From contig CAYGPJ010000019.1 in assembly GCA_964351865.1 (NCBI GenBank), forward strand, positions 8,285 through 72,284: DNA of 64,000 nucleotides, written 5' to 3'. Below are positions 36,316-45,058 of the stretch, piece after piece. The notes under the pieces were generated by a model. The model searched no databases, had not been told where the DNA came from, and worked only from the letters and a program-made list of their open reading frames with translations. The stretch comes from JBCDJI01 sp964351865. Its GTDB lineage: Bacteria > Verrucomicrobiota > Verrucomicrobiia > Methylacidiphilales > JBCBYL01. Position numbers and translations under genes: made by a program. How positions within the stretch are numbered: position 1 is the stretch's first letter; the number at the start of each line of letters is the position of its first letter.

Positions 36316-38656
36316 GAACAAATCTCTGATTTTCTCGATTCCAATAAAGTATCCGCCACGAATCACCATCACCACGAATCTGAATCGGGCCGGTGTTTTC
36401 CAACTCAATCAATTGCATCTGCATCTGACTTAATGTGTTTCTTTTTTCCATAGAGAGGTCCTGCTCAGGATAAAACCCTGAACCGGGTCTGACTATGATC
36501 TCAGGTTTTAATTTCTTCAACCAAGAAAACGATAAGCCAGGTTCGCGGGAATGCATCCCCTGAATTAACACCTGGGGATTTGGTGCCGCAATCGATTCAG
36601 CCCATACCGCTTCGACACGCGAACTAGGATTGCCAACTAAAGCAAATCGCACGCTTTCCAGTTCCAACAACAGACTTAGGCCCGCATTCTCACTACTCCA
36701 GCTCAGATCATCAGCTGCGGGCCACTGAATGGTGGCGCGTGACGTATCGTCTTGCCACAACACAGCTCCGGCAGCCACCGCCTGAACGCTTTCTACTCGT
36801 CGCGGAACTTCCTGCTGATAGCGCACCCACTTTCGATAAGCCGGAGAAAGCGACGGATGCGGTGGCATGAATATCTCAGTAACCGACATCGTTTCCAGCA
36901 GTTCCACCAGACCTCCCAGATAGCGCTGATTCGCTTGCATCACTACCAGGCCATCAAACGACTCCAATCCCAGATACTTACGAGCCGGATCAAGATTGTA
37001 CTTCCACTCCCGCGCCGAGCCCGCACCAATCAGGACCGTTCGCTCCCCAGTTTCCAGAATCACTGGCGCACACCGTTCACCGGCCAGTACGGTCATTTTA
37101 AACCGGTCACTTCCCCATGCGGCATCACGGGAAATATAGAAATGACCACCGGGAACGGCGGCCAATGAACTTATTATGGCCGTCATCAGCATCAGGATCT
37201 TGGCATTAATGAGATTAAAGCAGACCGCCAAAGGATCCCAAACCACACTGGAAATCACCGCCAACAGGGCCAGCACCACCACCGCCCCAGCCAGCGGCAC
37301 CACCAGGCAATTCGAAAGCACAGTGATCGGTGAAACCAGCCCAAAGTGATATAGAATCAGGGGTAACGAAGCCAGCCAGGCAGTGAAAGAGGCCGCAAAT
37401 AACATACAGCATTTGGCGCATATCTGATCGACTTGCAGCCTCCACCTGGACAATCGCTCCCGCGGAATAAACACATCCGGTCGGAGCGGTAAATACAGAC
37501 CACGCGCCATCCCACCAGTCACCACCAGCAATGCCAACAGCACCAGAAAAGATAGTTGAAATCCCACATCCAGCATCTGCCACGGATCCCACACCCACAG
37601 CAATAACGCCGCGGCTCCCAACAGATTAAGCGGAGTCACCGGTCGATGTGCCAACCAGGCGATCAATACCAGCACAATCATCACCAGTGCACGCGACGCA
37701 GAGCTTTCCAGTCCTGTTGACAGGCAGAACATGATCAGACCCGGAGCCACCAACCACCCCCACCGCCATTGAATCAACCCGAAGCTACGTAAAAAAATCA
37801 GGAAAACGCACAATATCATTCCCACATTCTGCCCACTGACCGCAAAGAGGTGTAGGGTGCCCGTAATAGAAAACTCGTTCATCATTTCGGTCGAGATACC
37901 GTCGCGATATCCGAATAACATGCCCGCCATCAATGAGGGCCAGGGACTTTGAGGATCCAGCCCGAGTTGTAACACCTCCAGCATGTAACTCCGCAGATCA
38001 TTCGCCCACTTCAACAGCCGCCAGCCCTCAAAATTCCCTGTCGGCTGCCAATCCTCCAGATGCGCACTAAACTGGTGATTGATGCCAGATGACTTCAGGT
38101 AGCGACTGAAATCAAATTGCCCGGGCCCTTGCGGTGGCTGCGGAATTTCCAGATACCCACCCGCAATGGCTTCATAGCCGTAATACTGGTTATCCTTGGG
38201 ATCACCTTTAAGGCTCGTCCAGACTTCCCCGGATGCCGACCGCCATCCGTCGCCCAGATTGATGGCCAAGACACGGCATACCGCGTGTCCCTTCTGTTCA
38301 TCATAGGCACCCGGCTTCCATGCCGGTTCTTCCAACGGAATCAATTTCAACTCAACCGACCGAGGTAGCAACGCATTGGTATACCGTAAATCATCCCCAG
38401 CCACCTGATGATAGGTCTGTTGCCCGTAAATGAAAAAAATCAGCAACAATCCACCGCCAATGCTCCAGCGCAACCTGGCTTGCAAGATTCGGCAGAGAAC
38501 CAGCATCACCAGGCTGACACAGATCACGAAAACGATAGCATCCGGAAACCACCACGCCGTCAGCAATCCGCCTCCCGCAAAAAAAGACTGAAAAAAGAGT
38601 GGAATCGGCCGACGGATCGGTTCCCAATTCAAAGCCCCTGCCTCTTCTTTCGTCAT
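36305..38656 (-). CDS. comEC: ComEC/Rec2-type DNA uptake channel with inactive C-terminal domain
   Basis: A 783-residue inner-membrane protein of the competence channel family, which moves single-stranded DNA into the cell. It has an N-terminal OB-like DUF4131 region, the competence domain with HLFAVSGQNVGMIL, and about 10 membrane helices. The C-terminal metallo-beta-lactamase-like part starts at FKMTVLAGERCAPVILETG. The nuclease motif HxHxDH is replaced: LVVMQANQRYLGGL appears where relatives read LTHPDADHIGG, and LIGAGS where they read LIDAGS. The channel may work without this nuclease activity. Confidence 0.88.
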   Translation of the reverse strand: MTKEEAGALNWEPIRRPIPLFFQSFFAGGGLLTAWWFPDAIVFVICVSLVMLVLCRILQARLRWSIGGGLLLIFFIYGQQTYHQVAGDDLRYTNALLPRSVELKLIPLEEPAWKPGAYDEQKGHAVCRVLAINLGDGWRSASGEVWTSLKGDPKDNQYYGYEAIAGGYLEIPQPPQGPGQFDFSRYLKSSGINHQFSAHLEDWQPTGNFEGWRLLKWANDLRSYMLEVLQLGLDPQSPWPSLMAGMLFGYRDGISTEMMNEFSITGTLHLFAVSGQNVGMILCVFLIFLRSFGLIQWRWGWLVAPGLIMFCLSTGLESSASRALVMIVLVLIAWLAHRPVTPLNLLGAAALLLWVWDPWQMLDVGFQLSFLVLLALLVVTGGMARGLYLPLRPDVFIPRERLSRWRLQVDQICAKCCMLFAASFTAWLASLPLILYHFGLVSPITVLSNCLVVPLAGAVVVLALLAVISSVVWDPLAVCFNLINAKILMLMTAIISSLAAVPGGHFYISRDAAWGSDRFKMTVLAGERCAPVILETGERTVLIGAGSAREWKYNLDPARKYLGLESFDGLVVMQANQRYLGGLVELLETMSVTEIFMPPHPSLSPAYRKWVRYQQEVPRRVESVQAVAAGAVLWQDDTSRATIQWPAADDLSWSSENAGLSLLLELESVRFALVGNPSSRVEAVWAESIAAPNPQVLIQGMHSREPGLSFSWLKKLKPEIIVRPGSGFYPEQDLSMEKRNTLSQMQMQLIELENTGPIQIRGDGDSWRILYWNRENQRFVHEK

Positions 38657-38687
38657 GACTTAGCGGAAGTAGCGATCTGAATAAATC

Positions 38688-39497
38688 TTACTGAAGATGA
38701 TTCAGCGGAGTGTATTTTCCGAGTCTGAAGTGATCTCGAATGGCGCGAGCCGTATATTTTTTAGCCGCTTTCGCGGCAGGAATCAACGGCATGCCTTGAG
38801 CTAAACCTGAAGTGATTGCCGCAGAAAAGGTGCAACCAGTTCCATGGGTATGAATGCGCGGAATCCGTTCCGAACTCAAATAGGTGATCCGCTTACCATC
38901 ATACAGCACGTCCACTGCCTCCTTGCCCGCCAGATGCCCGCCCTTGATCAAGAACGGCACCTGCCATTGCGCAAAGGCATCGCGACATGCTTGCTCCACC
39001 GCGGGCAGAGACTTGAGCGGGCGATCCAGCAGCACCGACGCTTCATCTAAATTCGGGGTCACGCAGGTCGCATGAGGAATCAACCGCTCCTTAAGTGCTT
39101 TAATGGCATTCGACTTCAGCAGCAGTCCTCCACTGGTCGCCACCATGACCGGATCGATCACCAGGGCAGGTGCCGCTTTCGTGGCTTCCATCCAGTCCGC
39201 GACAACCGTGATAATACTACGTGAATACAACATGCCGGTTTTCATCGCTGCGATCGGAAAAGCTTCCGCCGTCAGTTGAATTTGATCCAGCACCCGTGCT
39301 GCTGATACCGGTGTGATATTCAGAACCTTGCCCGGATGTTCCGCCACCACACACGTCACTGCCGAACATCCGTAAACCCCCAGTCGCGTCATCGTTTTCA
39401 AATCCGCTTGAATTCCCGCTCCCCCACTGTTATCCGACCCCGCGATGGTCAATGCCACGGGAATGTTGCGTTGTTCATTATCAAATTTCTTGCTCAT
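38688..39497 (-). CDS. thiD: Hydroxymethylpyrimidine/phosphomethylpyrimidine kinase
   Basis: Ribokinase-fold enzyme that makes HMP-PP for thiamine biosynthesis. The 269-residue protein has LTIAGSDNSGGAGIQADLKT at the start, PVMVATSGGLLLKSNAIKAL, and the catalytic anion-hole motif HTHGTGCTFSAAITSGLAQG near residue 215. Length is normal. No thi genes adjoin it and the 52-bp upstream gap is too short for a TPP riboswitch. Confidence 0.95.
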   Translation of the reverse strand: MSKKFDNEQRNIPVALTIAGSDNSGGAGIQADLKTMTRLGVYGCSAVTCVVAEHPGKVLNITPVSAARVLDQIQLTAEAFPIAAMKTGMLYSRSIITVVADWMEATKAAPALVIDPVMVATSGGLLLKSNAIKALKERLIPHATCVTPNLDEASVLLDRPLKSLPAVEQACRDAFAQWQVPFLIKGGHLAGKEAVDVLYDGKRITYLSSERIPRIHTHGTGCTFSAAITSGLAQGMPLIPAAKAAKKYTARAIRDHFRLGKYTPLNHLQ

Positions 39498-39549
39498 GCC
39501 TTTTTTATGATAATAGTATCTTAAGCTACGACCTTATTATTTTGCGATC

Positions 39550-40209
39550 ATGAATTACCTGAAAAACCCTGCCCTGCCCTACGTTCTGCCTCTTGTCTGC
39601 TATATGCTGATTCAGTTAGGCGGTGCGGAAATTCATCCCGATGCCAAATACATCACTTTCCCTATCGCGACAGCACTCTGCACCATGCTGGTCTTCTATT
39701 TCCTGCGGCACTACCCAAAGCTGTTTGAGTTTAAAAAACCACTTGCCACCATCGGGGTTGGCATCGTCGCGGCAGCACTCTGGATTGCCCCCTATGATTA
39801 TTTTATCGAGGTGAGCACCGATCCGCGGGCTGGTTTTAATCCGGGCGCTATTTTTGAAAGCGATCAGATCGTCTTATGCTCACTCATCGTACGAGTCTTC
39901 GGCTCAGTCATCACCATCTCCCTGATCGAAGAGATTTTCTGGCGCGGATTCCTGCAGCGTTACATGATCAAGGAAGACTTTGAAGCGGTGCCGGTCGGTA
40001 AATACACCCCGATGTCATTTTGGGGAACGGCAGCTATGGTGGTCTTGATTCATGCCGACCAGTGGCAAGTGGCCCTGCCTTGGGCGCTCATCTCCACCGG
40101 ATGGTTTGTCTATACCAAATCACTGGGCAGCATGATCTTGCTCCACGCCGTGACCAATCTCGGTCTCGCCATCTACGTCCTGTATACCGGAAAATTCTAT
40201 TTCTGGTAA
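39550..40209 (+). CDS. CPBP (CAAX/Rce1-type) intramembrane protease, PEP-CTERM-associated type
   Basis: A 219-residue membrane protein with seven or so helices and the Abi/CPBP motifs: SLIEEIFWRGFLQRYM (Glu127, Glu128, Arg132), His168 in VVLIHADQWQ, and LLHAVTN (His199, Asn203). The arrangement EEIFWRGFL and the following long loop resemble the CAAX-protease-related subgroup found in exosortase/PEP-CTERM genomes; that subgroup link is inference. Members cleave membrane peptides, but the substrate is not identifiable. Confidence 0.82.
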   Translation: MNYLKNPALPYVLPLVCYMLIQLGGAEIHPDAKYITFPIATALCTMLVFYFLRHYPKLFEFKKPLATIGVGIVAAALWIAPYDYFIEVSTDPRAGFNPGAIFESDQIVLCSLIVRVFGSVITISLIEEIFWRGFLQRYMIKEDFEAVPVGKYTPMSFWGTAAMVVLIHADQWQVALPWALISTGWFVYTKSLGSMILLHAVTNLGLAIYVLYTGKFYFW

Positions 40210-40270
40210 TTTGCTTCGCATCGTTCATTGCTCATTGCTGATGGTGTATTACGGATCCCTTCCTCCCCAA

Positions 40271-40310
40271 TCCTTAATCCTTAATCCTTAATTCTTAATT
40301 CTTCATCCTT
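40271..40310 (+). repeat. Heptamer tandem repeat (TCCTTAA)
   Basis: TCCTTAA is repeated three times and then drifts to TTCTTAA and TTCTTCA, about five to six units in the gap before the mini RNase III-like gene. It is a simple microsatellite-type repeat without a hairpin. Confidence 0.7.
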
Positions 40311-40319
40311 TTATTTTCC

Positions 40320-40631
40320 ATGAAAAATAAACAGCAACGCATCCAACAGGAGCGCAATGATGCCTGGATCGGCGATGCGGTGCTCGGCCTGTACGCTCGC
40401 ACCTGGATCCTGGGTAACGGCCACCAGTTTTCCCACGACAGGACCGAACTCTTCCGCTGGATGACCAGCAACCAGTTCCTATCCGCCTTAGGACAACCCA
40501 CCAGTGTCGAGGCCAAGATCGGCATCCTCTATCAGGAATCCGGCTACGCGGCCGCCAATGAATGGATCGAAGCTCAAATTCTTCCGCTCTACCTCAAGCA
40601 GATGCAGAATCGCAGACAGCATCGGAAATAA
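40320..40631 (+). CDS. Mini RNase III-like single-domain protein
   Basis: A 103-residue protein that looks like an isolated RNase III catalytic fold. RNDAWIGDAVLGLYAR (12-27) matches the RNase III signature LEFLGDAVL, with Asp19 retained and the preceding Glu lost. SVEAKIGILYQESGYAAANEWI (62-83) matches the second helix EALIGAIYLDGG, with Glu64 retained. There is no dsRNA-binding domain. Mini-III enzymes trim 23S rRNA ends, but the altered first motif leaves activity uncertain. It is separate from the full-length rnc at 29009. Confidence 0.65.
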   Translation: MKNKQQRIQQERNDAWIGDAVLGLYARTWILGNGHQFSHDRTELFRWMTSNQFLSALGQPTSVEAKIGILYQESGYAAANEWIEAQILPLYLKQMQNRRQHRK

Positions 40632-40700
40632 GATGATTTCATCCACCTTCTTTGTCTTTCTGCTTTCGATTTTATAATCGCTGCTTATGCTGCCCCCTGC

Positions 40701-41405
40701 GTGAATTGCTCTGTCATCATTCCGTTTTATAACGAAGTCGAGAACGCCCGAACCGTGCTCGAGGAGGTTCGTGGTATATTGCCAGATGCGGAAATCATTG
40801 CGGTCGATGATGGCAGTTCCGATGGCACCGCCGAAGCGATTCAGGCGCTCACAGGTAGTGGCATCCGTTATCTGGCGAACTCCAAAAACCTGGGACAAAG
40901 CGCCGCACTCTATCGTGGCCTGCTGGCAGCTAAGGAAGAATTCTGCGTGATGATGGATGGGGACGGGCAGAACGATCCCGCCGACATCCCACGACTACTT
41001 GAAGCCATGCGCGATTACGATGTCGTCTGCGGCTACCGCCAGAACCGGCAGGACAACTTTCAGCGACGTCTCGCATCCCGCATTGCCAATAATATCCGGC
41101 GCTGCTTTTTAAATGACGGCATCCGCGATACCGGTTGCAGCCTGAAGATCATGAAACAGGAGCACGTTCGCTTCCTGGTTCCCTTTAATGGATTACACCG
41201 TTATCTGCCGGCCTTATTAGGGAATGCGGGACTGACGATTAAAGAGGAAGCCGTCAACCACCGCCCCCGCCTATTGGGAGAATCCAAGTACACCATCGGT
41301 GGCCGCGCCTTGCGCGGCATCCGCGACTTATTTGGTGTGGCCTGGCTGATGGATCGACAGATTCAATGGAACAACAATCCCTACCAAATTAAAAATAAAG
41401 ATTAA
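40701..41405 (+). CDS. GT2 glycosyltransferase (polyprenyl-phosphate sugar transferase type)
   Basis: A 234-residue cytoplasmic GT-A enzyme of the DPM1/ArnC class, which loads a sugar onto a polyprenyl phosphate. Visible motifs: CSVIIPFYNEVENARTVLEE, IIAVDDGSSDGTAEAI, MMDGDGQNDPADI (DxD) and GESKYTIGGRALRGI. No C-terminal membrane helices follow, so the membrane partner may be the next gene. It starts at GTG; no in-frame ATG lies near. The LAB_N gene starts 9 bp downstream. Confidence 0.88.
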   Translation: MNCSVIIPFYNEVENARTVLEEVRGILPDAEIIAVDDGSSDGTAEAIQALTGSGIRYLANSKNLGQSAALYRGLLAAKEEFCVMMDGDGQNDPADIPRLLEAMRDYDVVCGYRQNRQDNFQRRLASRIANNIRRCFLNDGIRDTGCSLKIMKQEHVRFLVPFNGLHRYLPALLGNAGLTIKEEAVNHRPRLLGESKYTIGGRALRGIRDLFGVAWLMDRQIQWNNNPYQIKNKD

Positions 41406-41414
41406 GGATCTATC

Positions 41415-41783
41415 ATGATAGAACTCTTCGAATCCATTCGGGAATTTTACAAAACTCCATTAGGCACCGTCGATTTCGGCTTGTTCGAGATCGTCTTCAA
41501 GGTCGGAAAAATCATCGGCTTTACCGGCGCTGCCCTCTTCACCGGCCGCTGGATTGTCCAGTTGATCGTATCCCGCAGGCACCGCCGCCCCGTCGTTCCC
41601 CGCGCCTTCTGGTATATGAGTTTGAGCGGCAGTATTCTATTGTTGAGCTACTTCATCTTCGGTAAGAACGATTCCGTCGGCATCGTCACCAACCTCTTCC
41701 CGATGAGTGTTGCCATTTACAACCTCTACCTCGACATCACCCACCACAAAACGATTCTGCCTGCAGCGCCTGAAGAGGAATAG
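41415..41783 (+). CDS. Lipid A biosynthesis N-terminal-domain (LAB_N) membrane protein
   Basis: A 122-residue protein with three membrane segments and the LAB_N pattern: GAALFTGRWIVQLIVSRRHRRPVVPRAFWYMSL, then SILLLSYFIFGKND and YNLYLDITHH. LAB_N is found at the start of some LpxB proteins and as a stand-alone partner of GT2 enzymes. Paired with the GT2 gene just before it, it probably helps present or flip a lipid-linked sugar for lipid A or surface-lipid decoration; this is inference. Confidence 0.82.
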   Translation: MIELFESIREFYKTPLGTVDFGLFEIVFKVGKIIGFTGAALFTGRWIVQLIVSRRHRRPVVPRAFWYMSLSGSILLLSYFIFGKNDSVGIVTNLFPMSVAIYNLYLDITHHKTILPAAPEEE

Positions 41784-41845
41784 CGCATTTACAGTTTAAT
41801 TGGGCACAATGATCAAGGCGTTTGACAAGATGTCCGGCCGTAGCC

Positions 41846-42009
41846 CATATATATCAACATAAGGAATATGGAAAAGGTAGGGCGGTTTGTCCCCAAACCG
41901 CTTTCCCGTAGTGACCACCCAGCGCTTTGAGGACAAAGCGCACTACCTCAGCTCTCTGTTGAAATACGACCTCTAAATATCGTTTTTACCTCTTATGTTG
42001 ATGTATATG
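41846..42009. mobile_element. MITE-like element with inverted ends and apparent target duplication
   Basis: CATATATATCAACATAAG (41846-41863) and CTTATGTTGATGTATATG (41992-42009) are inverted with one mismatch. The flanks carry the same 10 bases GGCCGTAGCC on both sides (41836-41845 and 42010-42019), like a target-site duplication. The 164-bp element encodes nothing. Inside it lies the 72-bp GGTAGGGCG-type palindrome at 41876-41947. Confidence 0.62.
41876..41947. repeat. GGTAGGGCG-family palindromic repeat, copy 1
   Basis: Two inverted 26-base arms (22 of 26 positions match) each form their own hairpin: GCGGTTTG-tccc-CAAACCGC and GCGCTTTG-agga-CAAAGCGC. The outer ends are GGTAGGGCG and CGCACTACC. 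A second family member lies at 61258-61345. Confidence 0.75.
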
Positions 42010-42221
42010 GGCCGTAGCCTGACATTCTCGTCCTACATTTTGCCCGTGTAGGGTGAGAATATCCGAAGGATTTCTCGTAGACTTGCGATTTGATCGGAGA
42101 TCTCTCGCGAATCCTTTCGGAGTTACCGACGCATTACCGAATCGAGCGGCAAATTAATTGCGAAACTCTCTAAACCCTCAGCATATGCGCCCTACATGTT
42201 ACAACATCATTCAGAAATGCG

Positions 42222-44630
42222 CTAAGCCTGACCTTTGGCTTCCGCTTTCAACTCGTCTGCGCGCTTCACGCTATCACGAGTAGATTTTTCACCGAACAGT
42301 AACACAATCGGGCTCGCGACGAAGATCGACGAATACGTTCCAACGATGATCCCGATCAGCAACATCAGTGAGAAGTCGTTGATGACCACTCCACCGAAGA
42401 AGTAGAGTGAAAGGACCGCCAATAACGTGGTTACCGACGTCAGCAAGGTGCGGCTGAGGGTCGCATTGATCGAAATATTGATAATCTCGCCCAGTGACTT
42501 GGCCGCTTTCTGGCGAATCCCTTCGCGGATCCGGTCAAAGACAATGATGGTATCATTGATCGAATACCCAGCAACGGTCAGGATCGCACCTACCGTGATC
42601 AGACTGAACTGGTGTCCCACCAGCACATACACTCCAAGGGCAATCACCACATCATGGGTCAATGCCACAATCGCTCCTACCGCAAAGGACAACTCAAAGC
42701 GCCAGACGATATAGAGGAAGATCGCGATCAGGCCACAGATGAGTGCTGTCAGCGCCTTCTCTTTGAATTCATTACCAATGGTCGGACTGACTTTGTCTAA
42801 GCTCTTGCGCTCAAACCCAGCTTCGGGGAATTTCTGCATTAACTCGTCCCGCGCCAGCATCGATTGATCTTCTGGAGTGCGCAACACGAGTAACTCATTT
42901 TCACCTGAGCCATCACTCTGATATTGCGTGACCACCCCATCAATGGTGACGGCACTTTTTAAAACATCATCCGGAACTTTCTCTGCGGCATTAAAAGACA
43001 AGGTCATCAGATCTCCACCTACGAAATCAACCCCCAGCGAGTCATTTCCTTTGGACCCCAGCGTGGCCACACTGCCGACGATCAGCAGTGTGGATAAGAT
43101 CAATGCGAGGTTACGCTTCTGCATGAAGTTGAAATTCGTCTTACTCAGGAAGTGAGTGATGCGAATGTTAGACAGGCTGGATATGGTCAACGCCCATTCA
43201 AACCCAGCGCGCGTGACCACCAGTGCTGCAAACAAACTGGCCAGAATTCCCAGACAAAGCACCACCGCAAAACCCTGAATCGCACCCGTCCCCTGCCAGA
43301 ACAGAATCATTGCCGCCAATAAGGTAGTGACGTTAGCATCTAAAATAGAACTGAAGGCTTTGCCAAATCCGCTCTTGATCGCCTGAGCAATAGTCCGCCC
43401 CTCATCCAACTCTTCCCGGATACGTTCGAAAATCAGCACGTTGGCATCAACCGCCATACCAATCGTCAGAATAATCCCAGCCACTCCCGGCAGTGTCAGC
43501 GTAAAGCCAAACTGCGCCAGCATGCCCATCATGATCACCAGATTCAGCAATAAGGCGAAAACTCCAAAGACCCCAGCGAGGCGATAGTAAAGCAGCATGA
43601 AGGCAATCACCGCGATGAACCCGATGATGGCCGCCTGAAAACCGTTCTGTACCGATGCGGCTCCCAAAGTCGGATCCACACCTCGTTCATCCATGATCTG
43701 CACCGGATTTTCCAAAGGATTTTCCAGCACCGAAGCCAATTCACGTGCCTCGTCCAACTGGAAATTTCCGTCAATCGTTACCTGTGAACTGTAAATCGGT
43801 TTATTTTCTTTAAAACCCAAAGCGGAATAAACCACCCCATCCAGCGTGATCGCCATCCGACCGGCGGCACCCATCGCAGCACTTTCATCAATAATGCGCT
43901 TACTGGTATCACCAAAGTCCTTAGCCGAATTCATACTTAAGGTGATATCAATGGAGCCCATTTCATCATAATCCGGCCAAGCATTTTCAACGGATTTTCC
44001 AGAGAGATAGGCGCGTCGTTTGACCACGATCTCTGATTTGAGCAATTCTCCCTCGCGGGTCGTCTCCCGGAACTCAGCGACTTCGTAATCAAACGGAACT
44101 GCCTGTTCGTTACCTGCCATCACTTCGTTCAAGATGGCTGCACTCTGGGGGTGCACCATGCGGAATTCCAGCTTGGCCACCCGCTCGATAGCTTTGCGAT
44201 AGCCCTCTTTCTCGGATTCTTTCAGACGCGGAATTTGAACGATGATGCGATTGACGCCAGTTGGCTGAATCAGGGGTTCCAGATTTCCTGTTGGATCAAT
44301 TCGGTCGCGGATTACCTCCACCGCCTGGTCCACGGCCCCCTCTTGAGGCTCTTTATCATCCAATTCCAGCAGAAATTGGGTTCCTCCACTGATGTCAATG
44401 CCCGGATTGATCTTTACCCAGGATGGCCACGGAGCGGTTCCATCGACGGCGACCTCTTCGGCACCCCCGGTAAGTTTATTAAAATCAATTAACGAGAGCC
44501 CGGAAATACCAAGTAGTAACAGCGTCAATACGATAGCCAACCAGCGCTTGAGGCGATCCTGCAGCGTGGCCAGATACCAGATAAAGACGCCCAAAAACGC
44601 CAGTGAGAGGGTGAAAATCAGTGCATTCAT
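42222..44630 (-). CDS. secDF: Fused SecD-SecF protein translocase subunit
   Basis: Proton-driven membrane motor that pulls exported proteins out of SecYEG. The 802-residue protein joins SecD (PGIDISGGTQFLLELDD, periplasmic P1 domain, GVAGIILTIGMAVDANVLIFERIREEL) to SecF (DSLGVDFVGGDLMTLSF, LTVAGYSINDTIIVFDRIREGIR). About 12 membrane helices are visible, and the essential Asp/Arg residues of both halves are present. Fusion occurs in several phyla, including PVC bacteria. It follows yajC by 84 bp, a conserved arrangement. Confidence 0.95.
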   Translation of the reverse strand: MNALIFTLSLAFLGVFIWYLATLQDRLKRWLAIVLTLLLLGISGLSLIDFNKLTGGAEEVAVDGTAPWPSWVKINPGIDISGGTQFLLELDDKEPQEGAVDQAVEVIRDRIDPTGNLEPLIQPTGVNRIIVQIPRLKESEKEGYRKAIERVAKLEFRMVHPQSAAILNEVMAGNEQAVPFDYEVAEFRETTREGELLKSEIVVKRRAYLSGKSVENAWPDYDEMGSIDITLSMNSAKDFGDTSKRIIDESAAMGAAGRMAITLDGVVYSALGFKENKPIYSSQVTIDGNFQLDEARELASVLENPLENPVQIMDERGVDPTLGAASVQNGFQAAIIGFIAVIAFMLLYYRLAGVFGVFALLLNLVIMMGMLAQFGFTLTLPGVAGIILTIGMAVDANVLIFERIREELDEGRTIAQAIKSGFGKAFSSILDANVTTLLAAMILFWQGTGAIQGFAVVLCLGILASLFAALVVTRAGFEWALTISSLSNIRITHFLSKTNFNFMQKRNLALILSTLLIVGSVATLGSKGNDSLGVDFVGGDLMTLSFNAAEKVPDDVLKSAVTIDGVVTQYQSDGSGENELLVLRTPEDQSMLARDELMQKFPEAGFERKSLDKVSPTIGNEFKEKALTALICGLIAIFLYIVWRFELSFAVGAIVALTHDVVIALGVYVLVGHQFSLITVGAILTVAGYSINDTIIVFDRIREGIRQKAAKSLGEIINISINATLSRTLLTSVTTLLAVLSLYFFGGVVINDFSLMLLIGIIVGTYSSIFVASPIVLLFGEKSTRDSVKRADELKAEAKGQA

Positions 44631-44714
44631 AAATCAATACGAGGAATTAAATAACGAAATAACGAGTTCGAGAACGAAAAGTCGAGGTGTTCAACTTTTC
44701 TTCGGAACGGGCTT

Positions 44715-45044
44715 TTATTTATTTTCCTTCTCCACCAGCGTGATGCTGGCTTTTTCAACTTCAATTTTGACTTGTTCGGAAACACGCAGCATCACCGTGG
44801 TGTCTTTCACGTTGGTGACAACGCCGTGAATTCCACCGGCAGCCACGACCTTGTCGCCTGACTTGACGGCGGAGACCAGCGCCTGATGCTCTTTCATCTT
44901 TTTCTGCTGCGGACGGATCAACAGAAAATAAAACATGACCAGCAACACAATGAATGGCAGAAAATTCATCCACCCCGGTGCCTGTGTCTGGCCGGTCTGG
45001 GCCATTAATAATCCATCCACTAAAAAACTAACTGACTGATTCAT
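44715..45044 (-). CDS. yajC: Preprotein translocase subunit YajC
   Basis: Small single-span partner of SecDF. The 109-residue protein has a hydrophobic helix LPFIVLLVMFYFLLIRPQQKKMKEH, the family hallmark, followed by a small beta domain (GDKVVAAGGIHGVVTNVKDTTVML). It sits between tgt and secDF in the widely conserved tgt-yajC-secD order. Confidence 0.95.
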   Translation of the reverse strand: MNQSVSFLVDGLLMAQTGQTQAPGWMNFLPFIVLLVMFYFLLIRPQQKKMKEHQALVSAVKSGDKVVAAGGIHGVVTNVKDTTVMLRVSEQVKIEVEKASITLVEKENK

Positions 45045-45058
45045 GGTATCTCTTTCTC

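Larger units (their letters stand above)
41784..42221. repeat. 438-bp gene-free gap holding a MITE-like element and a second palindrome
   Basis: No open frame of note lies between the LAB_N gene and secDF. The left part is the inverted-repeat element at 41846-42009. The right part (42047-42133) shares end motifs with the palindrome at 58435-58485: TGTAGGGTGAGAAT and a TTTCGGAGTT...ACCGACGCA end, with inner arms TCCGAAGGATT (42062-42072) and AATCCTTTCGGA (42110-42121). Confidence 0.75.

Noticed and set aside
39498..39549. TPP riboswitch before thiD
   Set aside because: Only 52 bp separate thiD from the next gene and no conserved TPP elements are present.
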